From: Luscinia megarhynchos
Taxonomy: Eukaryota > Chordata > Aves > Passeriformes > Turdidae
Direction: 5' to 3'
DNA: 64,000 bases
Assembly (NCBI GenBank): GCA_034336665.1
Contig: JAPFBE010000002.1
Location: 73,597,405 to 73,661,404 of the forward strand
Positions 49,310-59,843 of this stretch are shown here, piece by piece (position 1 is the stretch's first letter; the number at the start of each line of letters is the position of its first letter). The notes beneath the pieces are model-generated. The model did no database searches. It saw only the letters and a program-made list of their open reading frames with translations, and had not been told where the DNA came from. A program made the translations under genes and the position numbers.

Positions 49310-50720
49310 GCACCGATTTCAGCGCACTGCCGGCGCACGCTTGGATGGGATTTGAACTGGGCCTCTGCACAGGAGAGCTGCATTGCTAAACTTTGCACAG
49401 GTCGCCCGCCCAGGCCTCCTGGCCACGGCCACCCGCGCTGGCAGGAGCCCTGCCGGCCCCGGCAGCCCGCCCGCCCCGCAGGCTCCGCTCTCCGAGCACC
49501 TCCGCGCACACGGCCGGGCTGAACATCCTTGCGAGCCCGCCAGCCGCGAGCTTCACCCGGCCAAGTCTCCACTGCCAGTGCTCAAACTCCTCCAGACCCC
49601 GGCGGCGTCCCACGCCCCCCGTCCGCTTTCAGCCAGCCGCCCCCGCCGCCCGCTCCGCCTGGGACTCGCTGAGGGCCGGCCGGCCCGCCCGCCGTCGAAG
49701 CTCGCCGCAGCTCCGCCGGCGCCAGCCCGCTCCCAGCCCCAGGCCGCCCCCGGCGCTCGCCCGCGCGGCCCGGGACACCGGCCGGCCCGGCCCGCCTCGC
49801 CGGCCCGCTCCGCCGCCCGGGCCCCGCAGCCGCGCCCTCCCGGCACGCACCTTAAGGCTCCCCCGGAGGGGGCCCTTGCCGTGGCCGGCCAGCGCCGGGG
49901 GGCCGCTCCCCAGGCCGCCCTCCTCCTCCTCCTCTTCCTCCTCCACCTCAACCACCACGTCCTCGTCTTCGTCCTCTTCCTCCAGCGCCGCAGCGGAGCC
50001 CTCCCGCCGGGGCGGCCTCCAGGCGCTCTCGGGCTTGGGGGGCCGGACCGCGTCCACCTGCGGCGGCGCCGCGTTCAGCCGCCGGCTGCCCATGCTGGAG
50101 CGCTTGGCCAAGCGCCGCGCCTGCATGGTGCCTCCGCCCGGCCCGGCCGCCTCCCGCCGCGCTCAGCCCCGGCCGCGGGCAGCGGCCCCGCCGAGGTGCC
50201 CAAGGGGCGGCGGCGGCGGCGCTCACCGGGGGGCGGCGGTGGGTGTGTGCGGCGGGCGCGCCGCGGCCATGGGGGCCCGCGACCGCGGCCAGGCGGGCCC
50301 GGAGCCGGCGCGGCCGCCCCGCCGCTCGCCCACCTGCTCCCGGCGCGCTCCTACTCCGCCGGCTGCCCGCCCGGCCCGGCCCGGCCCGGCTGTCGGGCGC
50401 AGCGCGCGCTCCCCTCCCGCTCGCCCTTCCTCGCCGCCGCCGGTCCCCGGCGCCAAAACCCGGACTGGATTCCCGCCGGCCGCGGCTCCGCCAGGCGCGG
50501 GGCGCCGGGGCCGCGCTGCCTTGGCCCGGAGGCGCGGGCGGCTCTCGCTGCCGGCCCCGCCGCCCCGCCCCGAGAGCGCCCTGCCGGCGAGCGGCGCCCC
50601 GGGCCGGGCCTGCCCGCCCGGCTGTGCTCACACGGCGGCAGGGCGGGGTGCCCGACGGGACACTGCGGTGTGCAGCGTGTCCAGAGCAGGGCGGCGGAGC
50701 TGGGGAAGGGCTCTGCAGCA
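49310..50720. promoter_or_regulatory. CpG island 1, promoter and first exon of the minus-strand gene
   Basis: About 1.4 kb of very GC-rich sequence with abundant undepleted CpG is embedded in AT-rich DNA, with many GGGCGG/CCGCCC (Sp1-type) boxes and no TATA box in an obvious place. Exon 1 of the minus-strand gene lies inside it (50126-49851), so transcription probably starts between about 50130 and 50600 on the minus strand. Long open frames seen on both strands here are GC-driven shadows. The plus strand could carry a divergent non-coding transcript, but I see no splice-supported plus-strand exon. Confidence 0.85.
49851..50126 (-). CDS. Exon 1 (coding, residues 1-92) of an unidentified acidic, coiled-coil-like protein
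   Basis: The minus-strand frame opens with an ATG in good context (A at -3) inside a CpG island and runs exactly 92 codons to a textbook splice donor (CTTAAG|GTGCGTG read on the minus strand), leaving phase 0. Residues 1-45 are basic and proline-rich (RRLAKRS, RPPKPES, RPPRRE). Residues 49-69 are an almost uninterrupted Glu/Asp run broken by a short Val cluster, and residues 70-92 are Gly/Pro-rich. A second in-frame ATG at codon 12 has A at -3 and G at +4, so translation may also start there. Past the donor the frame becomes Arg/Gly/Ala-rich, as expected for GC-rich intron. No catalytic motif, signal peptide or membrane segment is visible. Acidic N-terminal runs like this are common in nuclear and centrosomal proteins, but that is inference. 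I do not recognise the family. Confidence 0.68.
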
Positions 50721-51138
50721 CAAGTCCCGTGAGGAGTGGCTGAGGAAGCTGGAGTTGTTTAGCCTGGAGAAAAGGAAGCTCTGGGGGGACCTTGATGTCC
50801 TCTACAAGTCCCTGAAAGGAGTTTGGAGCCAGGCTGAGGGCGGCTTTTTCTCTCAGATAAGCGGTGACATGACGAGAGGATAAAGTCTTAAGCTACGCCA
50901 GGGGAAGTTTGGGTTGGATATGAGGAGGAATTTCTTCATAGAAAGGGCGTTTGGACATGGGACTGAGCTGCCCGGGGAGGGCTGATGGAGGCAGTTGTGG
51001 TCCCTGGAGGTGCTTAAGGAAGGACTGGAGATGACACTTGGTACTGTAACTTAGTTCACACGGCGGTGTTCAGTGACACGTTGGATTCGATGATCTCAGA
51101 GATCTTTTCTAACCTGATTGGAAATTGTGTTCCTGTGA
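50668..51138 (+). mobile_element. CR1 LINE 3' end (plus orientation), next to CpG island 1
   Basis: The sequence follows the typical avian CR1 3' part: a segment with GTGTCCAGAGCAGGGC, then CACAAGTCC.TGAGGAG, GCTGAGG.AGCTGGAGTTG, TTTAGCCTGGAGAAAAGGA, an ACCTTGATG...CTCTACAA block, AGTGACATGACGAGAGGA-like sequence, ATGAGGAGGAATTTCTTCAT, and a tail TTGGATTCGATGATCTCAGA...TTCCTGTGA. CR1 copies are normally 5'-truncated, as here. The intact reading order over about 470 bp suggests a moderately young copy. It contributes no complete protein. Confidence 0.85.
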
Positions 51139-54100
51139 CAACCTCCACCTGCAGGACAGGCTGCCCGATTTCTTGGGCCTGAATAAAATAGAATTATTTC
51201 ACTTCTCCCCCCTAAAAAAAGATAAATGGGGAAAAAATTGAACTTTGGTGGGGGCTGACCGAAATGAAGAAATTATTTTGTTTCTTTTCAAGATCAGTAA
51301 TTGAAGCAGTGGTATGTATACCCTGTTTAGAAGAAAATTATCTGGAACAGTTAGGAAAATAATTTCTCGTTTAAATTATATACTTTAAGCTTTAAAATGC
51401 CTTTCTGTAAAGCTTTTTTTAAAAAAAATTAAAATAGTTTCCAAAAAGTTTGAAGTTACTGTGGTCAGCACTTAAATTTGCTACAGGCTTCTAAGCCATT
51501 CATTAATGCCTCCTGAGATTGAATTATACTTAAAGTTGTCACATGCTTTTCCTAAACTTTTCCTCTGTAAGTCTTAAGTCTGCATTTACATGTTATATTT
51601 GAGCCATATGTATATTTTTTTCCATCTACAAGTGAATTACAGTCATTCTCTTCTCAGTGTTCAGTACTTTTCTCCCTGCACATTCTGTTCTAGAGACCTG
51701 CCAACAGGCCAAATGTACACATATTGTCAGCATGGGGCCAAGCATCACCCTGGGTTAATTCATCCCTTTCCAAAAGTAATGCTATTTTTTATTCTGGAAT
51801 ACAGCATACAGATCTTTTAGGCAATAAATTATACATAATACAGTACCCTTTCTTAAAGAAATACTGAAGTTACCTTTCATGTCAAACTATGTAAGTTGTT
51901 TGAATTCTCTCAACCCAACCCACAAACCAGTTGTTTGCATTCATTATTTCAAGTTTCCCAGAGATCTGGGTCAAGCTCTGCAACAAAATTACTGGCAAAT
52001 TCTGGCGTATCAGGGCTTCCAGCAGTATTTTCTCAGCCCTCCAAAAGTGTCATTTCCAGATGTTCTTCCCTGTGCTTTGACCAGCTGCACAGCAATTTCA
52101 GCTCAGCCCATCTCAGCAGAACAGCAGCCAAAACTCCTGGTACATGCTGCCACTAGATGCTCTGTCTTTTTTCCTGCCACTATATGTGTACTTAGCTTCT
52201 TGACACCTGGCTGAGTGCATCAGTCATAGCTTTTTGAAGCTGATGTTGCATAAAGGAAAGATCGGTGGAAGAGAAAAAGAAAAAAAGATAAATGCTTTCT
52301 TTGTTTTATTCTTATGCTGAATGTTCAGATTTAGAGTTTATATTTGACATAATTAAGTTATGCCTAGGTTTTACCTAAAACATTAATTTCAGCATGAATT
52401 TCAATGATAGCCATAGTTCCTTATACCTTAAAGGCATGTAAACAGAGTCATTCCAATTATTCGAAATGTTTTATATCATTTGAATACTACCTGAATCTTA
52501 TTGTGACCTTCTCTAGTGGCCTGTGTTCGCGGTTATCTGAATTATAATTGTGTTACTAAGGGTCCCATCCCTATCTGCCACATACTGGGATATATACTGA
52601 GAGACTTCCTTAACTTTTTCAAAGTCCTGTATGTTTTAATTGCAGCAAAACAAGAAACAAATTTAGAAACTACATACAGCGTGTTATCGCTGAATTAGAT
52701 TTTATGTGCTAGCATGAACACCACAAATAACAGAATGGAAACCAAAAGATCTCTTGCAGAAAACAGTGGTGATAAAGGATAGCTGGGCTTGTACAGGCAC
52801 ATCTGTTAACTCCCATGACAGCTCACACTTCGGCCTCTCTTTGAACTCCCTATTCGCACTTTTTGCCAGGTTTGTTCTGGGACCTGCTGTAAGGTACAGC
52901 TAACTTGACACCTCTTGCCTCGAGGTTTGGTGGGTGAACATAAAAGCAGAGATTTTTTAACCAATTATCAGGCTTTTAGTTCAATAATTGTTTCAAGAAT
53001 TCCTTAGCTAGGCTCTCCGGTTTGGGAGCATGGTGGCAGAGAGGCTCAGGCAGGTTCTCAGGAACACACAAAACATCTCAGGCCGGCCTGCCTGCCTGCA
53101 GGAGGATGCTCCATCCCCCAAAAATGCTGCCTCTTCTCCACAGGACTCCACCAGATCATGGCCCATCAGATCTCAAAGCAGAGCAGGACAGCACGTGAGC
53201 CCTACAAGAACTGGTCAGGGTGACAGAGGTAAAGCGTAACCAAATTCTGGTGAAGAGAGAGGTGCCAAAATAGTTCTGGGGTCCAGAGGGAATGACAATC
53301 CAGAGGTCACTAGGCTGATGGCCAGGGCAGTCCCAGGAAGAGGTTTAGAGAAGACTGATTTTCCATTAGTAATCTGAGCTGCTAATGTTTTTTACTCCTG
53401 TTGGGTTATCAAATGCAATGAGAAGCCAGTGTTGACAACTCTGCAACAGATTGGTTAAAGATTTCTAGCACTTCTCAAGCGAGCCAGATTGGAGCTGTGG
53501 TAGGAATAACTTCTCTCACAATATTTGATACAAACAAAAGATAGAAATGACTGTTTGCTCCATTTCTTCCTGACTGTCTGACTTGCAGTACGAATGGAGC
53601 TGAAGCTGAACCCCTGCTGTCCTTCCAGTGCTTCCCAGGGGAGCTACATTGTGGAGGAAGTCAGGGAGTCCTAGATACAGTCTTCTTCTGTATCTTTACA
53701 TTCACAAACAGTTAAAAGTCAAACACAGGTCATAACCCACTATCACACTTCAACGTTTTTTGCCCGAGACTCAGTCTTAGCACTCTTAGAGTGATCTGCT
53801 GAACAATTCTGGCCCATAGCCATGGCCTGACATCAAGTAAATTCTTGTGATATATGGGGTAATATGGTATCACTTAGCTCAACAGAGATATCTCATGATT
53901 GTACCACAGCATAATATGCCTCTAACATAAGTACAGGCTCTGGCTGGAATAGGAGCTGTTTACATGTCAATGATTTCCAAGCTTATTAAAAGTTAATGTG
54001 CACATCCACACTCCCTTTGTGTACACAGCTCTCCAACACAGCAGAAATGTTTCAGATGCTTCCTTGCCTCTAACCTTAACAATCAGTTCATAGTTCCAAA

Positions 54101-54780
54101 AATGAAATTTCTCTCTCTCTAAAGACATATGAGACAATTCAAATGATAAGTGTATAAAAACATATATATCTCCCTCTAGAAGGTCTTCTAGAGCAATCTG
54201 TGGAGGTGAATTATACTGACAACTTTTCAGTTTATCTTGAATAATTATTGTCTAACTTCTGGGTAGCCCTGTGCAGTAGCCACAGAAAATCCGGCTTTCC
54301 CTAGCACTGCCTTAACTACTCTGTGCTAATTAACGTCAGGTGTTGTCTTATGATACATATTTTTTCCAAACATTTCATTTAGTCCATCATTAAGTATTCC
54401 TCAAATTTTTAATACAATTATTTGCTGATCTTTTTGACATTCTGTTCTATTCAGCAGCTGTGATCAAGACTGCAGGCAAAGCTTGCCTGACATCACATCA
54501 AGGGAACATCAAGCTCCTTTTACTTCAAAAAGCAGAGATTTTTCAGTAATGCTGAAGGAGATGCTACTCTGTAATCTCCATGCTCGCTGGTCCCAGAACT
54601 GCTTCCACCAGGGACCATCACTCAGCAATGCAGCTGCCAGCAGGAATGAGCACTAGCCACAGCTAACTAGCACTAGGTACTGGTGTGCTTTAGTTTGCCT
54701 CATAGGAGATGGTGGCTACATCAACAGGAGGTGTTTTATTGGACCACCCCAAATCCTGCCTCAGCTAGCTTTTTTTTTTC

Positions 54781-54813
<33 letters not shown>

Positions 54814-57124
54814 AATATGTCTTCATGGAAAGAATATTTTCCCCCCTTGTCCAGGAATGCCAGCTTTTTATCACTAGAGGCAAGATCTGCCTCTTCCCAG
54901 ACTGATGCTATGCTTCAGTTCTTGTCTTTAAAATATCGAGCAGCAGTACAAAACAAATAAGCCTTCATTTTACTGCACATTTAATCACATTTTTTTCTAA
55001 TAGAATCTAAATCAACTAGTCATTCACTTTTCACTTTTTATTGTGCAGCTTTGGTACTCAAACCAGCGTGTGCATTAACTGTGTGTGTGTTCCACTTTCC
55101 TCATAATCCCAGGCATTTGAGCCCCTGCCAACTTCTTTATTCGGGGACCTGCCTTCTCCACACTCCCTTTGTAAACTTTGCATTTGTTTTGCTTTCTAGT
55201 GATCATTGAAGTTCTCACTCCAGCTGGGAGGACAGCCAGGCACCTTCAAGAACAAGGGAATGATTGACAATATTAGGCAGAAAATTGTCTACCAGATGCT
55301 GCTCAAAAGGAGAGGTGGCAACCTTCCGACCCCCTTCTCAGTACGCGAAATCATCGCTTCCGTGACACGCCTCTGCCCCGCTTGTCAGCTGAGAGGGGAG
55401 CACAGGGTCACTCCCGCGTCTTGCTGTTGTGCAGTAAAATGCCACCCTGCAGACAAGGCTCTGCCTTCTGCGTGAAGGAGGTCCTACTGCCAGCCATGCG
55501 TTGGAATGAAGTGGAAAAATTCACCAGACATGACACATCACTTTTGTTACCACTCTGAAATACTGACTAGGTCTGAATAACTTTACAGTACAGAAACGAA
55601 AAGAATTCCAGACAGTCCATCCTTGGACTGTGAGAGGACAAACACTAACCAGACCTGCACGGCTTCTTAAAAACCCCTCCCTAGAGGTCTTCTTGTTGTC
55701 ATTAGTACTTAAACATGATTTACATGTTTATGTCTCTAAAAAGGTTTTGTTCCCTCCCTGAAAAAAGTGGTCAGCTCATTGGAGTTTCATGCTAGTGCTA
55801 ATACAATGACTATGGTTCCCCGTTTTGCAAATTAACTAGACTGAGAAAAACAAAGGGATGAACTTGAAAAAAGTAAGACTAGCATTTTCCTACTTAATTA
55901 GCTGACTGAACATGAAAAAAAAAACAACTGGAGAAAGAGAACACTTTTTCCTGAACAAAAGCAGTGCAGGACAAAAAAACCCCAAAGAGTTTACACTGAG
56001 GGCAGACACAGAGGACACATAGGCCTCTGAAATGCAAATGTTCAAGCACAGAATAGAAATAACCATATATACATAGCTGGGGTTTTCTTACACACACACA
56101 CAGAGCTATTTGAAGGACTTTCTATGTTGTTTGTGTTCATTCATGTGGGATAGCACCAATGTGTGTAACAATCCCTGAAATGACACCAGAATTAAAGGAA
56201 GGATATAGGAAATGAAAGATGATAATTGAAATGCTATTTTAAGCAAATGTATTCATTAGTTGTCTTAATTCAGGTGGAACTTCCCCTGCAAATTAGATTA
56301 AATATATACTAAGAAAACTGCAAGATTGGCATGACAACTTCTTCTTTCTCAGTGAAGGGTCAAAGAACTCAGATTGATTCTGAAAGTCAAAGCTGAAATT
56401 GCAGAGGTAGCAATTACAAAGAAAACAACTAGCTTTTCCTTTCAAAATGAACAAATCAGATCAGGCACTCAGAAAAACAAATATTACAGGACCCATAAAA
56501 CTTCTTTCAGACTCACTTTTTACATGGAAACTCCTCTGTGGAAGCAAGAAAAAAACTACATAGCTGCCAGTCAACACCAGCAATAAAAATATTTACACCA
56601 ATAAATAAAGTAGTGGGTACCATTTTAATTTGATCATCTTTCTGCTTATCGTAAGATAGTATAGTTTTATTTGTATTAATTCTTTATCTTGGAGATGAAT
56701 ACTTTCCTTTGAAAAAAGGCACTCCACTTTTTCTTTTTTTTTTTGCTTGCATACCACACTGATAAGTAAACACCACTCAACAAAATTTAAGGGAAATACC
56801 AGATAGTCAGGATCACCTGCACCTCAAAGATTCCTTCATCAATCAGCTGCAAACCAGTTCACTAGCTGTAGAGCTAGGAGACATTTTCTGTGTTATACAT
56901 ATTTCTGTTTCCTAGTGAGTGCAGTGCTTCATAAAAGCTAATTTTTTTGTGCTGGTGAAGCTTTTTGTTTGGTTGAGTTTGGTTTTTTTGGTGTTTTTTC
57001 AGGGAAGCTCCCTGAAAAAAATGGAAGTTATTCTGAAGGGTCTCTTTTCAGTCAACTCCTTGGGAGCGTCCAGAAAAATGGACAGTTTGGATGGCCCATT
57101 TTTCCCTGAAAGGCTGAACGAGAC
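51139..57124. other. Region between the two CpG islands, no gene recognised
   Basis: AT-rich unique DNA with a long poly(T) tract at 54.8 kb. Open frames (for example 51879-52214 and 55206-55475, plus) have no family resemblance. If the two CpG islands fire in opposite directions this is a roughly 7-kb divergent intergenic spacer; if both fire on the minus strand the second transcript would run through it. Confidence 0.5.
54770..54812. repeat. Poly(T) tract with two C interruptions
   Basis: T-rich run of more than 40 nt in the region between the two CpG islands. It could be the poly(A) tail of a minus-strand retroposed copy, but no parent gene is recognisable beside it. Confidence 0.85.
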
Positions 57125-57830
57125 CAGGCTGTTTGTTCCGCTTTACTCGTCCGCCCTCCTTCGGGATCAAGCTGTCCCGTTCCCCATGCACAAACCCGGC
57201 TGCCCTCTTCCTGCCTCTCCCACCCCGCTCTGCTCCACGAAGCAAAGCCGCGAGTAAACAAACAAGCCGCAGCGGCTCGGAGCCGCGCAGGCACCGCCGA
57301 GGCGGGGCGGCACGGAAGCGGGCAGTCCCCGCCATCTCCGCGTCCCCCGCCGTCACGGCGCCGCCCCCGGGCGCTGAGGGCCGGCCGAGCGGCGGCGCGC
57401 CCCGCTCCGTGCTCCCGCCCGCGATCCTGTTCGGCTTTTGCCTCGGACTCCCGCGCCGCTGCCGGCGGAGCGCGGCGTAAACACGCGCGGCGGGGCCGCG
57501 GGGCCGCCGGCGCTGCGCGGGAGGGGCGCGGGCAGCGCGGCCCCGGCGCCGGCCTGGCCCGCGGAAGGGGCGGCCCGAGGACCGGGCCCCGAGGGAAGGG
57601 GGCCGTGTCCCGGCCCCGAGCGAAGGGGGCCGTGTCCCGGCCGGGTGGTGCTGCGTGCTTCCTACGCGGTGGCGGAGGCTGGCGCTGCTCCCGGCTCCGA
57701 GCAGCCCCGCCTGCAGCCGCCTCCGCGCTGCCCCTCTCCGTGGCCCCGTGCGGTTCGGGCTCTGCGGTGATCGGTGCCACAGCGGGTTATAAATAAACAC
57801 CGTAGAGCCCCCGCTGATTACGCGTCGGAG
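57125..57830. promoter_or_regulatory. CpG island 2, promoter of an unassigned transcription unit
   Basis: About 0.7 kb is dense in CpG and GC, with sharp AT-rich borders. It includes GC boxes, an ETS-type core (GCGGAAG) and, on the minus strand near 57338-57328, GAGATGGCGG, which resembles the YY1 consensus often found at transcription starts. A minus-strand ATG in that motif opens a frame of about 95 codons that starts basic and has a Leu-rich run (LRLVCLLAALLRG), then runs into ordinary sequence with no convincing splice donor. Long frames on both strands are expected by composition. Neither direction has a clear first exon. Confidence 0.8.
57587..57640. repeat. Perfect-length 27-bp tandem duplication inside CpG island 2
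   Basis: Two adjacent 27-bp copies (57587-57613 and 57614-57640) differ at one base: GAGGGAAGG in the first against GAGCGAAGG in the second. Both contain GGGGGCCGTGTCCCGG. This is probably a recent local slippage event in the promoter. Confidence 0.9.
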
Positions 57831-59096
57831 GGTTGTGTAAGACTTTCGGCTTCCTTAAAAAAAACACCCAAATAAAGCCATTGTGATCTTCCTCTGTGAG
57901 GGGGGAAAAAAAAGTTTAGAAACTTTCGTACAAGAGCTCAGAAATCGGCGAATGTGTTAAGTGACCCAACCTTGGGTCTGTCGCACCTCATGATTGTTGA
58001 GCTAAAACTGAAAACCGGGACCCTCCAATGTGAAAGCGGTTGGGACAACCTGTACTCGAGCAGTCCCCTGCTTTATACAGTACAAGGCACAATGCAGGTG
58101 TAAAGTGGGATTTACAATACACATAATGGAAATGCAGCCAAGGTCGCGGCTGATGGCTGTGGCAAGTTCAATTCAACTGCAGCAACCCCCCTGGGAACCA
58201 GGAAAAGGTCTTAAATTCCATGTACTACATCTCACTCAGGAGATTAGGGCTTTAGTTTTGTGTTCAGAGGGAAGATGTTGTAAAACAAAAAACTGAGTTT
58301 TAAAGTGATGGTGTTTAAAGCGGTTTTTTTTTGTGATTATCTTTCCACCGGTAATGTTTTCATTTTAATTTCTAAGTCTTTTAAATTAATTTTTTGGTCT
58401 GTAAATAGTTTGGCTTTGTTTAGAAACACTCAGCTCATCTATTCTGCTGGCTTCCTTTGGTAGAGGTGTGTTGTATTTTAATCTATGATTTATGTAAGCA
58501 AAAAGAATACCTTGCGGGTACTAACATGTTACTAAATACAAAGGGTTGAGGTGTTTATAGAACAAACTTCTTTGTGTATAATTTATTTTTCATTTGAATG
58601 AACAAGTCAGGCTTTATTGTGGGAGGAATGGAGCAGCAGGAAGCAGCAGAGCAGAGGGGGAAGCCAGCACGAGTCTTCCTGGAGGCTTATTGTCCTATTG
58701 GTATTGAAGATACTTGGCCAAAAGGTGCTAACACAATGCACAAGTTTGGTGTATTTGGCTAGATAAAGAGTTTCATTTGAGCTAGAGCTAATGAAGCATC
58801 TACTGCCTGTCTGAATTAGTAATTTGGAACATGTTACTTGGATAAACACAAAAGTGGAAAATGAAGGCAAAGTGAAATAGCTCAGGGAAGCACAACAAAG
58901 AAAAAAAGGAACAGCAATGGCAGAGGATGGTTCTAGTCACAGAGGAAGGACAGCAGAAGAAGAGTGGAAGGGCAGGCAGATCTAGCAGTAGGAATGGGAG
59001 GCTAGCCCCAAGACAGTGAATAATAGCAGAGATGTGTATGAAGCCAAAAATTTTGTTTCTAATACTTATTTCATCACAATTTCTCCTTGAACACAG

Positions 59097-59182
59097 CTCT
59101 TCTTCATGGAAGCTTACTGGGACAGAAGAAGAGGACTAGACACCCTTACAAAAGAGGTTTGGGATAATTACACATGACACAG
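59097..59182 (+). ncRNA. Possible exon of a plus-strand transcript from CpG island 2
   Basis: An 86-nt plus-strand segment runs between an acceptor (TTTCTCCTTGAACACAG|CTCTTC) and a near-perfect donor (ACACAG|GTAAGTGT). All three frames contain a stop, so if real it is a 5' UTR or lncRNA exon. It lies 1.3 kb downstream of CpG island 2 in the plus direction. Confidence 0.2.
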
Positions 59183-59492
59183 GTAAGTGTACTGAGGATA
59201 CCTGATCCAGTTGTTAAAAGTTTGGATCATTTTGTGTCTCTCTTTCGTGGTCACATTGCTCTTTGTGCTACTTGGTTCAGCTGTCTGCAAATCCCAAATT
59301 TAGGAGACTTGGGACTAGATTACCATTTTGCTCAAGTTCTTATAGAATAACGACACTGATTTTAGAGAGAATTAGCCTCTTTTGCCACAGTGCATTAGGT
59401 GAGCCTGTTACATGAATTATTTTGAGTGTTTTAATTTTAATAACTAAAGTGTAGCATAGTTCTTTCAAAAAAGATTAGTTAACTGACACCAC

Positions 59493-59843
59493 CTAACCTT
59501 GCTGGTTACCTACAAGTAAATTACAGAGAATGATACTCCTTTGCACATGCTTTTTGCAAATGTTCTCCTCAGTTGTATCCTTTATTTTGCAAATTGCAGA
59601 CATTGAGGTGAAGGGTCTATAATTTCCTAGCTTGCCTTTCTCTTGGAACACTGGTGCTGCATTGGCACGCATCCACTTTGCTGTGACTTCATTTGAATAC
59701 AGCAAATTCTTTATTATGATGAACAAAGGGTTGCTCTCTGGTCTGCTTTGAATCTCAGTCTGCTCATGGAGATTAGTGGGTTTTGAGCAATGCCAAGTCA
59801 CTAAATATCTCCGCTTCACTGATCTCAAAGACATTTGTGACAA
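59493..59843 (-). pseudogene. Remnant of a non-LTR (CR1/L2-like) reverse transcriptase
   Basis: A minus-strand open frame of 116 codons contains the recognisable core WMRANAAPVFQEKGK followed by GNYRPFTSMSAICKI. It lines up with the conserved W(K/R)xANVxPxxKKG...GNYRPxSLTSxxxK block of LINE reverse transcriptases. Further on, LLVGNQQG stands where intact elements have a DSQHGF-like motif. The catalytic FADD block and the rest of the protein are not seen nearby in frame. The residue order is conserved but several invariant positions are replaced, so this is an old dead copy rather than a host gene. Confidence 0.65.

Larger units (their letters stand above)
31520..49850 (-). other. Proposed intron 1 of the minus-strand gene (about 18.3 kb)
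   Basis: It runs from the GC-rich donor after exon 1 to the pyrimidine-rich acceptor of exon 2. It holds the paired CR1 copies at 43.5-44.8 kb, an 11-bp and a 19-bp tandem repeat, and a candidate regulatory block near 46.8 kb. An open minus-strand frame at 34110-34340 reads like protein for about 45 residues (MDELKQKICMWSRRKLLEKA within it) but lacks good splice sites. A large first intron starting in a CpG island is usual for vertebrate genes. Confidence 0.5.

Noticed and set aside
49948..50721. 257-codon minus-strand frame upstream of exon 1
   Set aside because: Composition-driven Arg/Gly/Ala text in the promoter half of the CpG island, with no splice link to exon 1 in frame.
49383..50883. 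Very long plus-strand open frames (449 and 496 codons) across CpG island 1
   Set aside because: They are Arg/Pro/Ala-rich frames produced by GC composition. They overlap each other and exon 1 on the opposite strand, show no domain, and the longer one runs into the CR1 element.
57048..57800. Two overlapping minus-strand frames of about 250 codons in CpG island 2
   Set aside because: Both are low-complexity Arg/Pro/Ala/Gly text extending into AT-rich sequence, as expected for GC-rich DNA. I kept only the island itself as a feature.
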